Counted from the stretch's first letter, positions 8,798 to 17,821 are shown. The stretch is DNA of 64,000 bases from Leucobacter sp. PH1c (GCF_000633415.1 NZ_AYMV01000032.1:21802-85801), one strand, 5' to 3'. Notes: generated from the sequence alone by a model not told the origin. Program-made: numbers and translations.

Positions 8798-9088
8798 ATG
8801 AGCACAGGCGCGCACGGCGACATCCAGCTGGAGAACGAGCACTTCCGGGTGACGAAGTGGACGATCTCCCCGGGCGGCGTCATTCCGATGCACCGCCACG
8901 ACTTCGAGTACGTCGTCATTCCGCTCGTCACCGACACGATGCACGTGACGAACGCCGACGGCACCGAGATCATCGCCGAGCTCACGGCCGGGCAGAGCTA
9001 CACCCGCCCCGCCGGCTCGGAGCACCAGGTCGAGAACCGCGGCGACGCGGCGGACGTGGTGTTCGTCGAGGTGGAGAAGCTCGCGTGA
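8798..9088 (+). CDS. Small cupin-domain protein
   Basis: This 96-residue single-domain cupin has the first cupin motif SPGGVIPMHRHDFEYVVIPL, with two His and a Glu suitable for binding a metal, and the second motif as RPAGSEHQVENRG. Cupins of this size may be enzymes or small-molecule sensors. Its place after the PucR-type regulator and near hyuAB suggests a role in the same catabolic unit (inference). The ATG is preceded by AAGGAGG with 4-5 nt spacing. A TAGGCT hexamer at the end of the pucR gene may provide a separate promoter. The stop overlaps the next start (GTGA). Confidence 0.82.
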   Translation: MSTGAHGDIQLENEHFRVTKWTISPGGVIPMHRHDFEYVVIPLVTDTMHVTNADGTEIIAELTAGQSYTRPAGSEHQVENRGDAADVVFVEVEKLA

Positions 9089-9537
9089 GCGCCGTGACCG
9101 TTCGCCCCGTCGCGGCGGACGACCGCGAGGCCTGGGCGACCCTCTACCGCGGCTACCGCGACTTCTACGGCAAGCCGCACGACCCCGCGGTGTACGAGAC
9201 CGTGTGGGGCTGGCTGCAGGATCCCGCGCACGAGACGCGCGGCCTCATCGCCGAGCGCGCCGGGGTGCCCGTCGGCATCGGCCACTTCCGCCGCTTCGCG
9301 CGGCCCATCGACGGCTCGCACGGCATCTACCTCGACGACCTGTTCACCTCGGAGGAGGCGCGCGGTTCCGGCGCGGGCAGCGCCATCCTGCACCGCCTCG
9401 CGGAGATCGCGCGCGACGAGGGCGCGGCGCTCGTCCGGTGGATCACGGCGGAGAGCAACGCCACCGCGCGCAGTCTCTACGACCGCGTGGCCGCGCAGAC
9501 CCCCTGGGTCACGTACGACCTCGCGCCGGCGGAGTAG
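9085..9537 (+). CDS. GNAT family N-acetyltransferase
   Basis: This 150-residue protein has the GNAT fold: VRPVAADDREAWATLYRGY at the start, the strand ending in YLDDLFTSEEARGSGAGSAI with the R-G-x-G-x-G/A acetyl-CoA loop, and NATARSLYDRVA near the end. It would transfer an acetyl group from acetyl-CoA to an unknown amine. The GTG start overlaps the cupin stop, so translation is probably coupled. It ends 8 nt from the convergent thioesterase gene. Confidence 0.85.
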   Translation: MSAVTVRPVAADDREAWATLYRGYRDFYGKPHDPAVYETVWGWLQDPAHETRGLIAERAGVPVGIGHFRRFARPIDGSHGIYLDDLFTSEEARGSGAGSAILHRLAEIARDEGAALVRWITAESNATARSLYDRVAAQTPWVTYDLAPAE

Positions 9538-9545
9538 GGCAGCGC

Positions 9546-9953
9546 TCAGTCGGCGGCGGCCCGCACCCGCTCCAGGCCGGGGGTCGCCTCCGACTGGCCG
9601 TGCACGATCGCGCGGCCCTCGCGATCGACCGCGACGAACACGATCTCGTCGAGCGTGAGGATGGCCTCGTCGGTGACGGCGTTCGTCACGCGGCAGCGCA
9701 GCGTGATCGACGTGCGCCCGAACTTCACGACCGCGTACTCGAGCTCGAGCAGGTCGCCCCGATCGGCGCGCGAGATGAAGTCGATCGCCGAGACGTGCCG
9801 GGTCACCACATCGATCGTGCCGAGCTGCGTGATCGCCATGATCGCCGCTTCCTCGTCGACCCACTGCAGGAGGCGTCCGCCGAACAGGGCGCCGTGCTGG
9901 TTGAGATCCTCGGGCTTGACCCACTTGCGCACGATGTGCCGGTAGTCGCTCAT
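9546..9953 (-). CDS. Acyl-CoA thioesterase (hotdog fold)
   Basis: This 135-residue protein matches the YciA/BFIT-type thioesterase pattern: LNQHGALFGGRLLQWVDEEA, where the helix after HGALFGG and the Asp/Glu pair form the active-site region, and VTRHVSAIDFISRA in the next strand. It would hydrolyse acyl-CoA thioesters in the cytoplasm. The single-domain length fits a homomultimer. It converges on the acetyltransferase gene and is divergent from the small membrane gene at 9990. Confidence 0.85.
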   Translation of the reverse strand: MSDYRHIVRKWVKPEDLNQHGALFGGRLLQWVDEEAAIMAITQLGTIDVVTRHVSAIDFISRADRGDLLELEYAVVKFGRTSITLRCRVTNAVTDEAILTLDEIVFVAVDREGRAIVHGQSEATPGLERVRAAAD

Positions 9954-9977
9954 GGCGCCAGCCTACGCGCCGGACCG

Positions 9978-9983
9978 TAGACT
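9978..9983 (+). promoter_or_regulatory. -10-like TAGACT, probable leaderless promoter
   Basis: TAGACT ends 6 nt before the ATG at 9990, so transcription would begin at or next to the A of the start codon. Confidence 0.5.
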
Positions 9984-9989
9984 TGGGGC

Positions 9990-10208
9990 ATGCTGACCCT
10001 CGCCGGAATCCTGCTGCTCGTGAACGCCGTGTACAACATCGTGGTGTGGCCGCGGTTCTGGACCCGGGTGGCGAAGGATCCCCGCGCCCGCGACGAGCAG
10101 GGGCGCCCCACGCGCTTCCTCACGGTGCACGCGGTGCTGATCGGGATCGCGCTGCTCATCGCCGCGGCCTCCGCCGTGGCCGGCGTCATCGCGCTCGTCC
10201 AGGCGTAG
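9990..10208 (+). CDS. SCO4848 family small membrane protein
   Basis: This 72-residue protein has two membrane helices (about residues 3-20 and 45-70) separated by a basic loop containing WPRFWTRVAKDPRARDEQG. That loop is the recognisable feature of the actinobacterial SCO4848 family, whose function is unknown. There is no normal ribosome site. A TAGACT hexamer 6 nt upstream suggests a leaderless transcript. It is followed by a hairpin at 10215-10248. Confidence 0.78.
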   Translation: MLTLAGILLLVNAVYNIVVWPRFWTRVAKDPRARDEQGRPTRFLTVHAVLIGIALLIAAASAVAGVIALVQA

Positions 10209-10214
10209 GCCGGG

Positions 10215-10248
10215 CCGCGCGGGCGCCCCGTTCGAGGCGCCCGCGCGG
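10215..10248. terminator. Bidirectional hairpin terminator
   Basis: A perfect 13-bp stem (10215-10227 with 10236-10248) and 8-nt loop lie between two convergent genes. Confidence 0.7.
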
Positions 10249-10250
10249 GG

Positions 10251-10439
10251 CTACGCCTCCTCGGCGTCCGCCTCGTCCGTCTCGTCCGCTTCGTCCTCCG
10301 CGGAGGCCGGGTGGCCCGAGCTCAGGTGCGTCGCGGGTCCGAGGTGCGATGCGCCGCCCTCGCCGACCCACCCGTCTCCGGGCGTGCGCGCGGGATCGGA
10401 GTCGTGATCCGGAACTCTCTGGTCTGGGTGCTCTGACAT
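10251..10439 (-). CDS. Small acidic hypothetical protein
   Basis: This 62-residue, highly polar protein ends in a run of Ala, Asp and Glu (DEADETDEADAEEA). It has no hydrophobic segment and is probably disordered. A ribosome site (GGAGG) lies 6-7 nt before the ATG at 10439; the ATG directly before it (10442) is too close. It is followed by a shared terminator. I recognise no family. Strong codon bias and the ribosome site favour a real gene, but its short length leaves doubt. Confidence 0.55.
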   Translation of the reverse strand: MSEHPDQRVPDHDSDPARTPGDGWVGEGGASHLGPATHLSSGHPASAEDEADETDEADAEEA

Positions 10440-10559
10440 CATGCCCTCCATCTCCGTCGATGCGCGGCGCCGCCGCGCGGAACCTCCCCTCCAGCTTACG
10501 CCCGCGACCGCCGAAGGGCACCAGGGAACCCCGGCGGCGGTATTCAGACGGCCAGTGCG

Positions 10560-10565
10560 TAGACT
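10560..10565 (+). promoter_or_regulatory. -10-like TAGACT, probable leaderless promoter of tagD
   Basis: TAGACT is followed by six bases (GGAGGG) and the tagD ATG. The GGAGGG would directly abut the ATG and so is not a usable ribosome site at normal spacing. Confidence 0.45.
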
Positions 10566-10571
10566 GGAGGG

Positions 10572-10970
10572 ATGAAGCGGATCCTGACCTACGGAACGTT
10601 CGACCTCCTGCACTGGGGGCACATCCGGCTGCTGCGCCGTGCGCGCGCACTCGGGGACTACCTCGTCGTCGCCGCCTCCACGGAGGAGTTCAACGCCGGC
10701 AAGGGCAAGCAGACGTACCACGACTTCGACACGCGGAAGAACATGCTCGAGGCCGTGCGGTACGTCGACCTCGTGATCCCGGAGGATGCCTGGGATCAGA
10801 AGATCAGCGACGTACAGAAGTACGAGATCGACGCCGTCGTGATGGGCGGCGACTGGGAGGGCGACCCGCGCTTCGAGGTGCTGCGCGACTACTGCGAGGT
10901 CATCTACCTCGACCGCACCGAGGGCGTCTCGACCACGAAGATCAAGCGGGACCTCGGCGTCAACGCCTGA
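10572..10970 (+). CDS. tagD: Glycerol-3-phosphate cytidylyltransferase
   Basis: This 132-residue enzyme makes CDP-glycerol from CTP and glycerol 3-phosphate, a precursor of teichoic acids. The nucleotidyltransferase signatures are clear: YGTFDLLHWGH at residues 7-17 with the HxGH catalytic motif, and RTEGVSTTKIKRDL near the end, matching the TagD RTxGISTT motif. The length equals that of characterised TagD proteins. It stands alone between a small acidic gene and an ABC transporter. The strong hairpin at 10980-11033 terminates it. No other teichoic-acid genes are in the window. Confidence 0.93.
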   Translation: MKRILTYGTFDLLHWGHIRLLRRARALGDYLVVAASTEEFNAGKGKQTYHDFDTRKNMLEAVRYVDLVIPEDAWDQKISDVQKYEIDAVVMGGDWEGDPRFEVLRDYCEVIYLDRTEGVSTTKIKRDLGVNA

Positions 10971-10979
10971 CCCTCCCGC

Positions 10980-11033
10980 GAGCGCACGATGGCCCCGGCT
11001 CCCCCGAAGGGAGGCCGGGGCCATCGTGCGCTC
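10980..11033. terminator. Strong bidirectional terminator
   Basis: A perfect 20-bp stem (10980-10999 with 11014-11033) and 14-nt loop lie between the convergent tagD and ABC-transporter genes. Confidence 0.85.
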
Positions 11034-11056
11034 ACGGGGCGCGGCAGCGCTCCGCG

Positions 11057-11836
11057 CTACAGCACCTTCGAGAGGAACGCCTTCGTGCGCTCGCGCTGCG
11101 GGTTCGACAGCACCTCGACGGGATCGCCCGACTCGACGACGACGCCGCCGTCCATGAAGACGAGCTTGTCGGCGACCTCGCGCGCGAACCCCATCTCGTG
11201 GGTCACGACGATCATCGTCATGCCGCTCTCGGCGAGCGTCTTCATGACGTCGAGCACTTCGCCCACGAGCTCGGGATCAAGCGCCGAGGTCGGCTCGTCG
11301 AACAGCATGAGCTTCGGCTCCATCGCGAGCGCCCGGGCGATCGCGACGCGCTGCTGCTGGCCGCCCGAGAGGTGCGCCGGGTAGTAGTCGTGCCGCTCGG
11401 CGAGGCCCACGCGGGCGAGGAGCTCCATGGCCCGAGCCTTGAGCGCCGCCTTGTTGCCCTTCTTGAGGAGCGTGGGCGCGAGCATGACGTTCTCGAGGGC
11501 GGTCATATGCGGGAAGAGGTTGAAGCGCTGGAACACCATGCCGATGTCCCGGCGCTGCCGCGCCGCCTCGCGCGCGTGCATCTCGTAGAGCTTCTCGCCC
11601 TGCTGGCGGTAGCCCACGATCTCGCCGTCGACGAAGAGCCGGCCGGCGTTCACGGTCTCGAGGTGGTTGATGCAGCGGAGGAAGGTCGATTTGCCGGATC
11701 CCGAGGGGCCGACGAGGCAGAGCACCTCGCCGCGCTGCACCTCGAGCGAGATCGACTTCAGCACGAGGTTCGAGCCGTAGGCCTTCGAGACCCCTTCCGC
11801 ACGCACCATGGGCGTGGTCGTCGCGTTCGCGTTCAT
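11057..11836 (-). CDS. Amino-acid ABC transporter ATP-binding protein
   Basis: This 259-residue ATPase has Walker A GPSGSGKS, signature LSGGQQQR, Walker [14 protein letters not shown] and the switch His in VVTHEMGF. It groups with GlnQ/HisP-like polar amino-acid importer ATPases. The ATG at 11836 overlaps the stop of the permease gene (ATGA), so the two are translationally coupled. It is the last gene of the permease and binding-protein operon and is closed by the hairpin at 10980-11033. The substrate is probably a polar amino acid. Confidence 0.9.
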   Translation of the reverse strand: MNANATTTPMVRAEGVSKAYGSNLVLKSISLEVQRGEVLCLVGPSGSGKSTFLRCINHLETVNAGRLFVDGEIVGYRQQGEKLYEMHAREAARQRRDIGMVFQRFNLFPHMTALENVMLAPTLLKKGNKAALKARAMELLARVGLAERHDYYPAHLSGGQQQRVAIARALAMEPKLMLFDEPTSALDPELVGEVLDVMKTLAESGMTMIVVTHEMGFAREVADKLVFMDGGVVVESGDPVEVLSNPQRERTKAFLSKVL

Positions 11837-12831
11837 CGCTCTTGCTCCCCTGGTCGCTGCTGCGTCGGTGTCACGTCGTCGAGTTCCTCGCCGATGACGC
11901 CGACGACCCCGGTCTCGATGCTCGGCTTCATGACGTCGGGGCGCTGGGCGACCCCGCGGGCGAAGTGCCGCTCGAGGTAGTACTGGCCCACCATCAGGAT
12001 CGAGGTGACCGCGAGGTACCAGATCGACGCGACGATCAGCATGGGCACGGGCTTGTACGTGACGGCCGCGATGTCCTTCTGCTTCATGAAGAGCTCGAGC
12101 GTGAACGGCACCGCGTTCACGAGCGAGGTGGTCTTGAGCATCGAGATGACCTCGTTGCCCGTGGGCGGGATGATGACGCGCATCGCCTGCGGGAGGATCA
12201 CCCGCGTCATCGTGTGCCACCAGCCGAGGCCGAGGGCGACGGCCGCCTCGTCCTGCCCCTTCTCGACGGAGAGGAGGCCGGCGCGCACGATCTCGGCCAT
12301 GTAAGCGGCCTCGTTGAGCGCGAGACCGACGATCGCGAGCGTGAACGCCGTCATGATCGTCTTCGTGTCGAACTCGAAGAACGGCTCCGTGAACGGGATC
12401 CCGATGCCGAGCTTCGGGTAGATCACCGCGAACAGCCCCCAGAAGGTGAGCTGCACGTAGACCGGGGTGCCGCGGAAGATCCACAGGTACACCCAGGCGA
12501 TGGCCTTCACCACGGGGTTCGGGGAGAGCCGCATGACGGCGAGGATGATGCCCAGCACGATGGCGATGACCATCGAGTAGACGGTGAGCTGCAGGGTGTA
12601 CCCCGCGGCGGCGACGATGCGCGTATCGAACAGGTACTTGCCGACCTCGGGCCAGTCGAAGGCCTCGCGGCTCGCAGTGTCGATGACGAACAGGACGGCG
12701 AGGATGACGAGCACGACCGCGAACACGATGCGTCCGGGGTGCTTGAGCTTGATCGCCTCGATGGGTTCGGACTCGAAGAAGGGCTGGGGCTTCGGGGTAG
12801 TCCCCGAAGCCCCGCCCATGTTCTCAGACAT
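11833..12831 (-). CDS. Amino-acid ABC transporter permease
   Basis: This 332-residue permease has a long N-terminal cytoplasmic and membrane extension (first helix about residues 34-52) before the typical HisM/GlnP domain. The ATPase-coupling EAA loop is seen as [19 protein letters not shown] with ILPQAMR. The family motif [10 protein letters not shown] is present. The C-terminal tail of about 40 residues is longer than usual. It lies between the binding protein and the ATPase genes in one minus-strand operon. Specificity is not evident. Confidence 0.9.
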   Translation of the reverse strand: MSENMGGASGTTPKPQPFFESEPIEAIKLKHPGRIVFAVVLVILAVLFVIDTASREAFDWPEVGKYLFDTRIVAAAGYTLQLTVYSMVIAIVLGIILAVMRLSPNPVVKAIAWVYLWIFRGTPVYVQLTFWGLFAVIYPKLGIGIPFTEPFFEFDTKTIMTAFTLAIVGLALNEAAYMAEIVRAGLLSVEKGQDEAAVALGLGWWHTMTRVILPQAMRVIIPPTGNEVISMLKTTSLVNAVPFTLELFMKQKDIAAVTYKPVPMLIVASIWYLAVTSILMVGQYYLERHFARGVAQRPDVMKPSIETGVVGVIGEELDDVTPTQQRPGEQER

Positions 12832-12887
12832 GACGGTGGGTTCCTACTTCGCTGTGGGTTCGGATGCGGCGGACGCTGGGATCCGGA

Positions 12888-13772
12888 TCAGGATCCGGCG
12901 TTGATCGTCGCCTTGGCGATCGCGCCGTCCTCGACGCCCGCCTTCGTCAGGATCTCGAGGTACGTGCCGTCGTCCATGAGGGACTGCAGCGCGGCCTGCA
13001 CGGCCTTCGTGAGATCGGTGTCCTTCGGGAGGGCGTAGCCGTACGGGGCCACGTCGAAGGTCTCGCCAGCGGCCTCGATCTTCTCGCTCTGCGCGGCGAT
13101 CGCGTCGAGCGTCACCGGGGAGTCGGCGCTGAAGGCCTCGGCCTGCCCGAGCACAACGGCGTTGGTCGCCTCGGCCTGGCCCTCGAACGGCATGATCTCG
13201 ATCTTCGGCTTGCCGGCGGCCTCGCACTCGGCCGACTTCGCGGGGAGCTCATCGGTGTGCTCGAAGGTGCCCGCCTGCACCGCAACCTTCAGGCCGCAGG
13301 CGTTGTTCGGGTCGACGTCGGCGCCGATGGGCGCGGCCCAGAGGACGCCGGCCTCGTAGAAGTTCACGAAGTCGACCGTCTTCTGGCGCTCGGCGTTGTC
13401 GGTGAACGAGGACGAGCCCATGTTCATCTTGCCGCCCTGGATGCTCGGGATGATCGTGTCGAAGCCGGCCTCCTCCCAGACGGGCTCGAGCCCGAGCCGA
13501 GCGGACACGGCGCCTGCGAGGTCGACGCCCCAGCCGACGATCTCGCCCGAGGAGTTCTTGTACTCGTTGGGCGGGTAGGAGGCGTCGGTGCCGAGGATCA
13601 GCTTGCCCGACTCCTTGATGTCTGCGGGGACGAGCGCCGCTGCGGCCTCATCGACCGTGATCTTCGAGGTGTCGGTGGACTCGTGCTGCGGTCCCTCCTC
13701 GTTGGTCACACAGCCCGTGAGGGTCAGCAGGGCGGCGGCGGCGAGCGCGGGAAGCGCGTATCGAATCTTCAT
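12888..13772 (-). CDS. Amino-acid ABC transporter substrate-binding lipoprotein
   Basis: This 294-residue protein begins with a lipoprotein signal whose lipobox is LTGC, placing it on the outer face of the membrane. The mature part is a type II periplasmic-binding domain of the SBP_bac_3 family: LILGTDASYPPNEYKN, then GVDLAGAVSARLGLEPVW and SSFTDNAERQKTVDFVNFY. These are typical of polar amino-acid binders. I chose the ATG at 13772, which has GGAGGG just upstream, rather than an ATG at 13784. It is the first gene of the three-gene importer operon. Confidence 0.9.
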   Translation of the reverse strand: MKIRYALPALAAAALLTLTGCVTNEEGPQHESTDTSKITVDEAAAALVPADIKESGKLILGTDASYPPNEYKNSSGEIVGWGVDLAGAVSARLGLEPVWEEAGFDTIIPSIQGGKMNMGSSSFTDNAERQKTVDFVNFYEAGVLWAAPIGADVDPNNACGLKVAVQAGTFEHTDELPAKSAECEAAGKPKIEIMPFEGQAEATNAVVLGQAEAFSADSPVTLDAIAAQSEKIEAAGETFDVAPYGYALPKDTDLTKAVQAALQSLMDDGTYLEILTKAGVEDGAIAKATINAGS

Positions 13773-13977
13773 TGATCCCTCCAATGGGAAACCGGACAGA
13801 GCCTCAGTGCGTCATGTCGATCCGAGTGTACTGCGCTCCGGTCTCAGCATGACTACAGAGTCTCTACCCGGCTCCAGAGAGCGTCTGGAGCCCGGTGCGG
13901 AAGTCCCCGTCTTCCCGCGAATCCGCGGGAGTTTCCGCAGCTCGGAGCCCGGATAACGTTCTGGTGACGCGGCCCGG

Positions 13978-14682
13978 CTAGCGCGCGTCGAGCTCGAGCC
14001 GGTAGCCCATTCCGGGCTCGGTGATGAGGAAGCGCGGCGCGCTCGCGTCGCGCTCGAGCTTCTTCCGCAGCTGCGAGATGTAGAGCCGCAGGTACCCCGT
14101 GTCCGTGACGTGCTCGCTCCCCCAGATGTGCGTGAGGAGCGTCTGCCGGGTCACGAGCCTGCCGGGGTTCCTGGCGAGCAGCTCGATCACCTGCCACTCG
14201 GTCGGCGTGAGACGGATCTGGCGCCGCCCGCCACCCGAGGCGTCGACAACGCTGCGGGCGGCGAGATCGATCGTGATGTCGCCGAGGACGACCACGAGCT
14301 CGGGGGCGTCGGGGGCCTCCGCGCGGGGCACGCGCCGCGTGAGCGCGCGCACCCGCGCGAGGAGCTCCTCGACGGAGAAGGGCTTCGTGAGGTAGTCGTC
14401 GGCGCCCGCGTCGAGCGCGCCGACCTTGTCGGCCGTGCCCGCCCGCCCCGACACCACGAGGATGGGCGCGCGCGACCACCCGCGCACGGCGTGGATCACC
14501 TCGACGCCGTCGAGGTGCGGCATGCCGAGATCGAGGATCAGCAGCTCGGGGTGCTCGGCGATCGCGATGCGGATCGCGCTCGCCCCGTCGACCGCCGTCA
14601 GGATCTCGTAGCCCTGGGCGGTGAGGGTGATGCGCAGGGCGCGCAGCAACTGCGGATCGTCGTCCGCGATGAGGATCTTCAC
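13978..14682 (-). CDS. kdpE: KdpE response regulator
   Basis: This 234-residue OmpR-type regulator has the acidic cluster DDD at 7-9, the phosphoacceptor Asp51 in LILDLGMPHLDG and Lys100 in YLTKPF. A winged-helix domain with TPTEWQVIELLARNPGRLVT follows. It activates kdp transcription under potassium limitation when phosphorylated by KdpD. The GTG start overlaps the kdpD stop (GTGA), so it is coupled. It is the last gene of the kdp operon. Confidence 0.93.
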   Translation of the reverse strand: MKILIADDDPQLLRALRITLTAQGYEILTAVDGASAIRIAIAEHPELLILDLGMPHLDGVEVIHAVRGWSRAPILVVSGRAGTADKVGALDAGADDYLTKPFSVEELLARVRALTRRVPRAEAPDAPELVVVLGDITIDLAARSVVDASGGGRRQIRLTPTEWQVIELLARNPGRLVTRQTLLTHIWGSEHVTDTGYLRLYISQLRKKLERDASAPRFLITEPGMGYRLELDAR

Positions 14683-17174
14683 GCCAGCCCCCGCTCCTGC
14701 CCGGCGGTCGCCGCGAGCGAGACGACCATGGTGAGGCCCCCGCCCGGGGTGTCCTCCGGCTCCAGTGTGCCACCCATCGCCTCGACGAAGCCCTTCGAGA
14801 GCGCGAGGCCGAGACCGAGCCCCGTGCTGTTGTCCGTGTCACCGAGCCGCTGGAACGGCACGAACACCTCGCCGCGCCGGGCCGCAGGGATCCCGGGGCC
14901 GTGATCGATCACCCGCACCTCGACGCGGTCGGCGAAGGTGCTCGTCGCGATCCGCACGGCGCTGCTGGCCGGTGAGAAGCGCGTGGCGTTCGCGAGGAGG
15001 TTCACGAGCACGCGCTGAAGCAGCACGGGATCCGCGACCGCCTGCCGCTCCCCGTGCTCGAGGGCGAGCTCCACCTCGGCGGGCCCGAGGCCAAGCTCGT
15101 CGAGCGCGGGGCCGACCACGTCCGCGGGATCGACCGGACCCGTCTCGATCGTGAGGGCGTCCGCCTGCAAGCGGCTCACGTCGAGGAGATCCGTGACGAG
15201 CGCCGTGAGCGCACCGAGGCTCTCCTCCGCGGTCTCGAGCAGGGCGCGCCGGTCCTCGACCGAGAGCGCGGCGCCCGCGGCGCGCAGGCCACCCACGGCC
15301 GTCGTCGCCGCGGCGAGCGGGCGGCGGAGGTCGTGGCTGAGCGCCGAGAGCAGGGCGCCGCGCACGCGGTCCGATGCGGCGATCGGCGCGATCTCGCTCG
15401 CCGTCTCCGCGAGGTGCTGGTGCTCGAGCGCCGCCGCGAGCTGGGCCGTGATGACCGCGAGCAGGCGCTGCTCGGAGGCGGGCAGATCGGGGCCAGCGAG
15501 GAGCAGCTCGCCGCGCTCGCCGACCGGGAGCCGCGAGGTGACGCGCGCCTCGGCGTCACCGGAGGCCGCGACGACCTCCCCGTCCTCGACGAGCCGCACC
15601 CCGCGCAGCGCGAAGGCCTCGCGCGCGTGCTCGACGAGCGCCTCGACCGCGCTGTCGCCGCGCAGCACACTCCCCGCGACGGTCTGGATCAGCTCGGACT
15701 CGGCCGCCGCGCGCTGCGCCGTGCGCGCGGTGCGCGCGGCCCGGTCGACGACGAAGCTCACGAGCGCAGCGATCGTCGTGTACAGCAGCAGCGCGACGAC
15801 GTGCAGCGGATCCGTGATGGTCACGGTGTAGAGCGGCGCGATGAACAGGAAGTCGAGCGTGATGCCCGAGAGCACCGCGGCGAAGAGCGCTGGCCACAGT
15901 CCGCCGACGAGGGCGACCACCACGACGAGCAGCTGGTAGCTCAGCACGTCGCCCGTGATCGACTCGGGGCTGCGCAGCGCCACGAGCAGCCAGGTGAGGA
16001 GCGGCCCGGCGACGAGGGCGAGCAGGAAGCCCGCCATCCGCCGCCGCAGCGTCAGCCCGCCGCCGAGCCGCGGGAGCGCGCGCGTGCGCCCGGCCGCGGC
16101 GTGGTTCACGATGTGCACGTCGATGTCGCCAGACTCGCGGATGACGGTCGCCCCGATCCCCGGCCCCGTGAGCGCCGTCGCGATGCGGCCGCGCCGGCTC
16201 GCGCCGAGCACGAGCTGCGTGGCGTTCTGCGAGCGGGCGAACTCGACGAGCGCGGTCGGCACGTCCGCGCCGAGCACCTGGTGGTAGGTGCCGCCGAGCT
16301 GCTCGGCGAGCGCGCGCTGCTCCGCGAGCGCGGCGGGGTTGCCGCTCCGGAGCCCGTCCGGGCTCGTGGCATGCACGGCGACGAGGGCGCCACCCGACGC
16401 GCGCGCGGCGATCCGCGCCCCCCGGCGCAGCAGCGTCTCGCCCTCCGGCCCGCCCGTCAGGGCGACCACCACGCGCTCGCGCGCCTCCCAGGTGCGGTCG
16501 ATGCCGTGCGCGCTGCGGTAGTTCGTGAGGGCCTGATCGACCTCGTCCGCGAGCCACAGGAGCGCGAGCTCGCGGAGCGCGGTCAGGTTGCCCAGTCGGA
16601 AGTAGTTCGAGAGGGCCGCGTCGATCCGCTCGGCCGGGTAGACGACGCCGCCGGCGAGGCGGTCGCGGAGCGCCTGCGGCGCGAGGTCGATCACCTCGAT
16701 CTGATCGGCGGCCCGGAGGAAGCGATCCGGCACCGTCTCCCGCTGGGGCACTCCCGTGATCTGCTCGACCACGTCGTTCAGGGAGGCAATGTGCTGGATG
16801 TTGAGCGTCGAGAGCACGTCGATCCCCGCGGCGAGCAGCTCCTCGACGTCCTGCCACCGCTTCTCGTTGCGGGAGCCCGGCGCGTTCGTGTGGGCGAGCT
16901 CGTCGACGAGGGCGATCTGCGGGCGGCGGGCGAGCACCGCGTCGAGATCCATCTCCTCGAGCGCGACCCCGCGGTGGGCGACGGTGCGGCGCGGCAGCGC
17001 CGGAAGCCCCGCCGTCATCGCCGCGGTGGCGGCGCGACCGTGGGTCTCCACGATCCCGATCACCACGTCCGCGCCCGTGCCGAGGAGCCGTCGCCCCTCC
17101 TCGAGCATCGCGTAGGTCTTGCCCACACCGGGGGCGGCCCCGAGCAGCACCCGCAGTCGCCCCCGTGTCGTCAT
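14679..17174 (-). CDS. kdpD: KdpD potassium-sensing histidine kinase
   Basis: This 831-residue sensor kinase has the complete KdpD layout. A KdpD N-terminal domain has the P-loop GAAPGVGKT at residues 12-20. Then come a universal-stress-like domain (about 230-350), four clustered membrane helices (about 375-480), a GAF-like region, and the phosphoacceptor His614 in LSHDLRRPL. The ATPase domain ends with GTGLGLALSKG-like glycine boxes (TGLGLGLALSKGF). It phosphorylates KdpE in response to potassium or osmotic signals. The start overlaps the kdpC stop and the stop overlaps the kdpE start. Confidence 0.94.
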   Translation of the reverse strand: MTTRGRLRVLLGAAPGVGKTYAMLEEGRRLLGTGADVVIGIVETHGRAATAAMTAGLPALPRRTVAHRGVALEEMDLDAVLARRPQIALVDELAHTNAPGSRNEKRWQDVEELLAAGIDVLSTLNIQHIASLNDVVEQITGVPQRETVPDRFLRAADQIEVIDLAPQALRDRLAGGVVYPAERIDAALSNYFRLGNLTALRELALLWLADEVDQALTNYRSAHGIDRTWEARERVVVALTGGPEGETLLRRGARIAARASGGALVAVHATSPDGLRSGNPAALAEQRALAEQLGGTYHQVLGADVPTALVEFARSQNATQLVLGASRRGRIATALTGPGIGATVIRESGDIDVHIVNHAAAGRTRALPRLGGGLTLRRRMAGFLLALVAGPLLTWLLVALRSPESITGDVLSYQLLVVVVALVGGLWPALFAAVLSGITLDFLFIAPLYTVTITDPLHVVALLLYTTIAALVSFVVDRAARTARTAQRAAAESELIQTVAGSVLRGDSAVEALVEHAREAFALRGVRLVEDGEVVAASGDAEARVTSRLPVGERGELLLAGPDLPASEQRLLAVITAQLAAALEHQHLAETASEIAPIAASDRVRGALLSALSHDLRRPLAAATTAVGGLRAAGAALSVEDRRALLETAEESLGALTALVTDLLDVSRLQADALTIETGPVDPADVVGPALDELGLGPAEVELALEHGERQAVADPVLLQRVLVNLLANATRFSPASSAVRIATSTFADRVEVRVIDHGPGIPAARRGEVFVPFQRLGDTDNSTGLGLGLALSKGFVEAMGGTLEPEDTPGGGLTMVVSLAATAGQERGLA

Positions 17175-17794
17175 GCCGCGGCCTCCCGTTCGTCCAGCTC
17201 CAGATTAATCCGCAGCACGTTGACGCGCGGGGACCCGAGGAAGCCGAGATCCGGCGTCTCCGTGCACTCCGCGACGAGCGCGCGCACCTGGGCGACCGGG
17301 ATGCCCCGCGCCGCGGCCACGCGCTCCGCCTGCAGCGCGGCGTACGCCGGGCTGATGTGCGGGTCGAGGCCCGAGCTCGACGCCGTGACCGCGTCGGCCG
17401 GAATCGCCGCGGCCGGCACCCCGTCGCGCGCCGCGATCGCCGCCCGGCGATCGGCGATCGCCTCGACGAGCTCGGGGTTCTCCGGACCGAGGTTGCTCGC
17501 TCCCGACGCGGCTCCGTCGTAGCCCTCGCCCGCAGCGGAGGGGCGCGGCTGGAAGTACTGCGGCAGCGGCTCGCCCGCCGCGTCGACGAAGCGCTGGCCA
17601 AGCAGCGCGGAGCCGACGGTCGCCGCGCCGCCCGGCCCGGCGACGAGCGAGCCGTTCGCCTGCGCGGGCAGCAGCAGCTGCCCGAGACCCGTGACGAGGG
17701 CGGTGTAGCCGACGCCGAGCGCGAGCGTGCACACGAGGAGGGTGCGCGCCGCGACCCAGAGCGTCTGTCCGGTTGCCCGGGATCGTGCGTTCAT
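17171..17794 (-). CDS. kdpC: Potassium-transporting ATPase KdpC subunit
   Basis: This 207-residue subunit has one N-terminal membrane helix (about residues 15-40) and an extracytoplasmic domain with FQPRPSAAG, ASNLGPENPEL, and SSGLDPHISPAYA followed by ERVAAARG. All are KdpC signatures. It stabilises the KdpFABC complex and increases ATP affinity. Overlap with kdpD (ATGA) shows coupling. A 27-nt gap separates it from kdpB. Confidence 0.94.
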   Translation of the reverse strand: MNARSRATGQTLWVAARTLLVCTLALGVGYTALVTGLGQLLLPAQANGSLVAGPGGAATVGSALLGQRFVDAAGEPLPQYFQPRPSAAGEGYDGAASGASNLGPENPELVEAIADRRAAIAARDGVPAAAIPADAVTASSSGLDPHISPAYAALQAERVAAARGIPVAQVRALVAECTETPDLGFLGSPRVNVLRINLELDEREAAA

Positions 17795-17821
17795 GATGCG
17801 TTCTTTCTCTTGCAGTGCGGG

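Noticed and set aside
13913..13930. 7-bp hairpin between kdpE and the ABC transporter operon
   Set aside because: The stem is short and has no T tract; it may be a terminator but cannot be separated from chance in this G+C-rich region.
15054..17522. Long plus-strand frame opposite kdpD
   Set aside because: KdpD is complete and conserved on the other strand; the antisense frame is a composition artefact.
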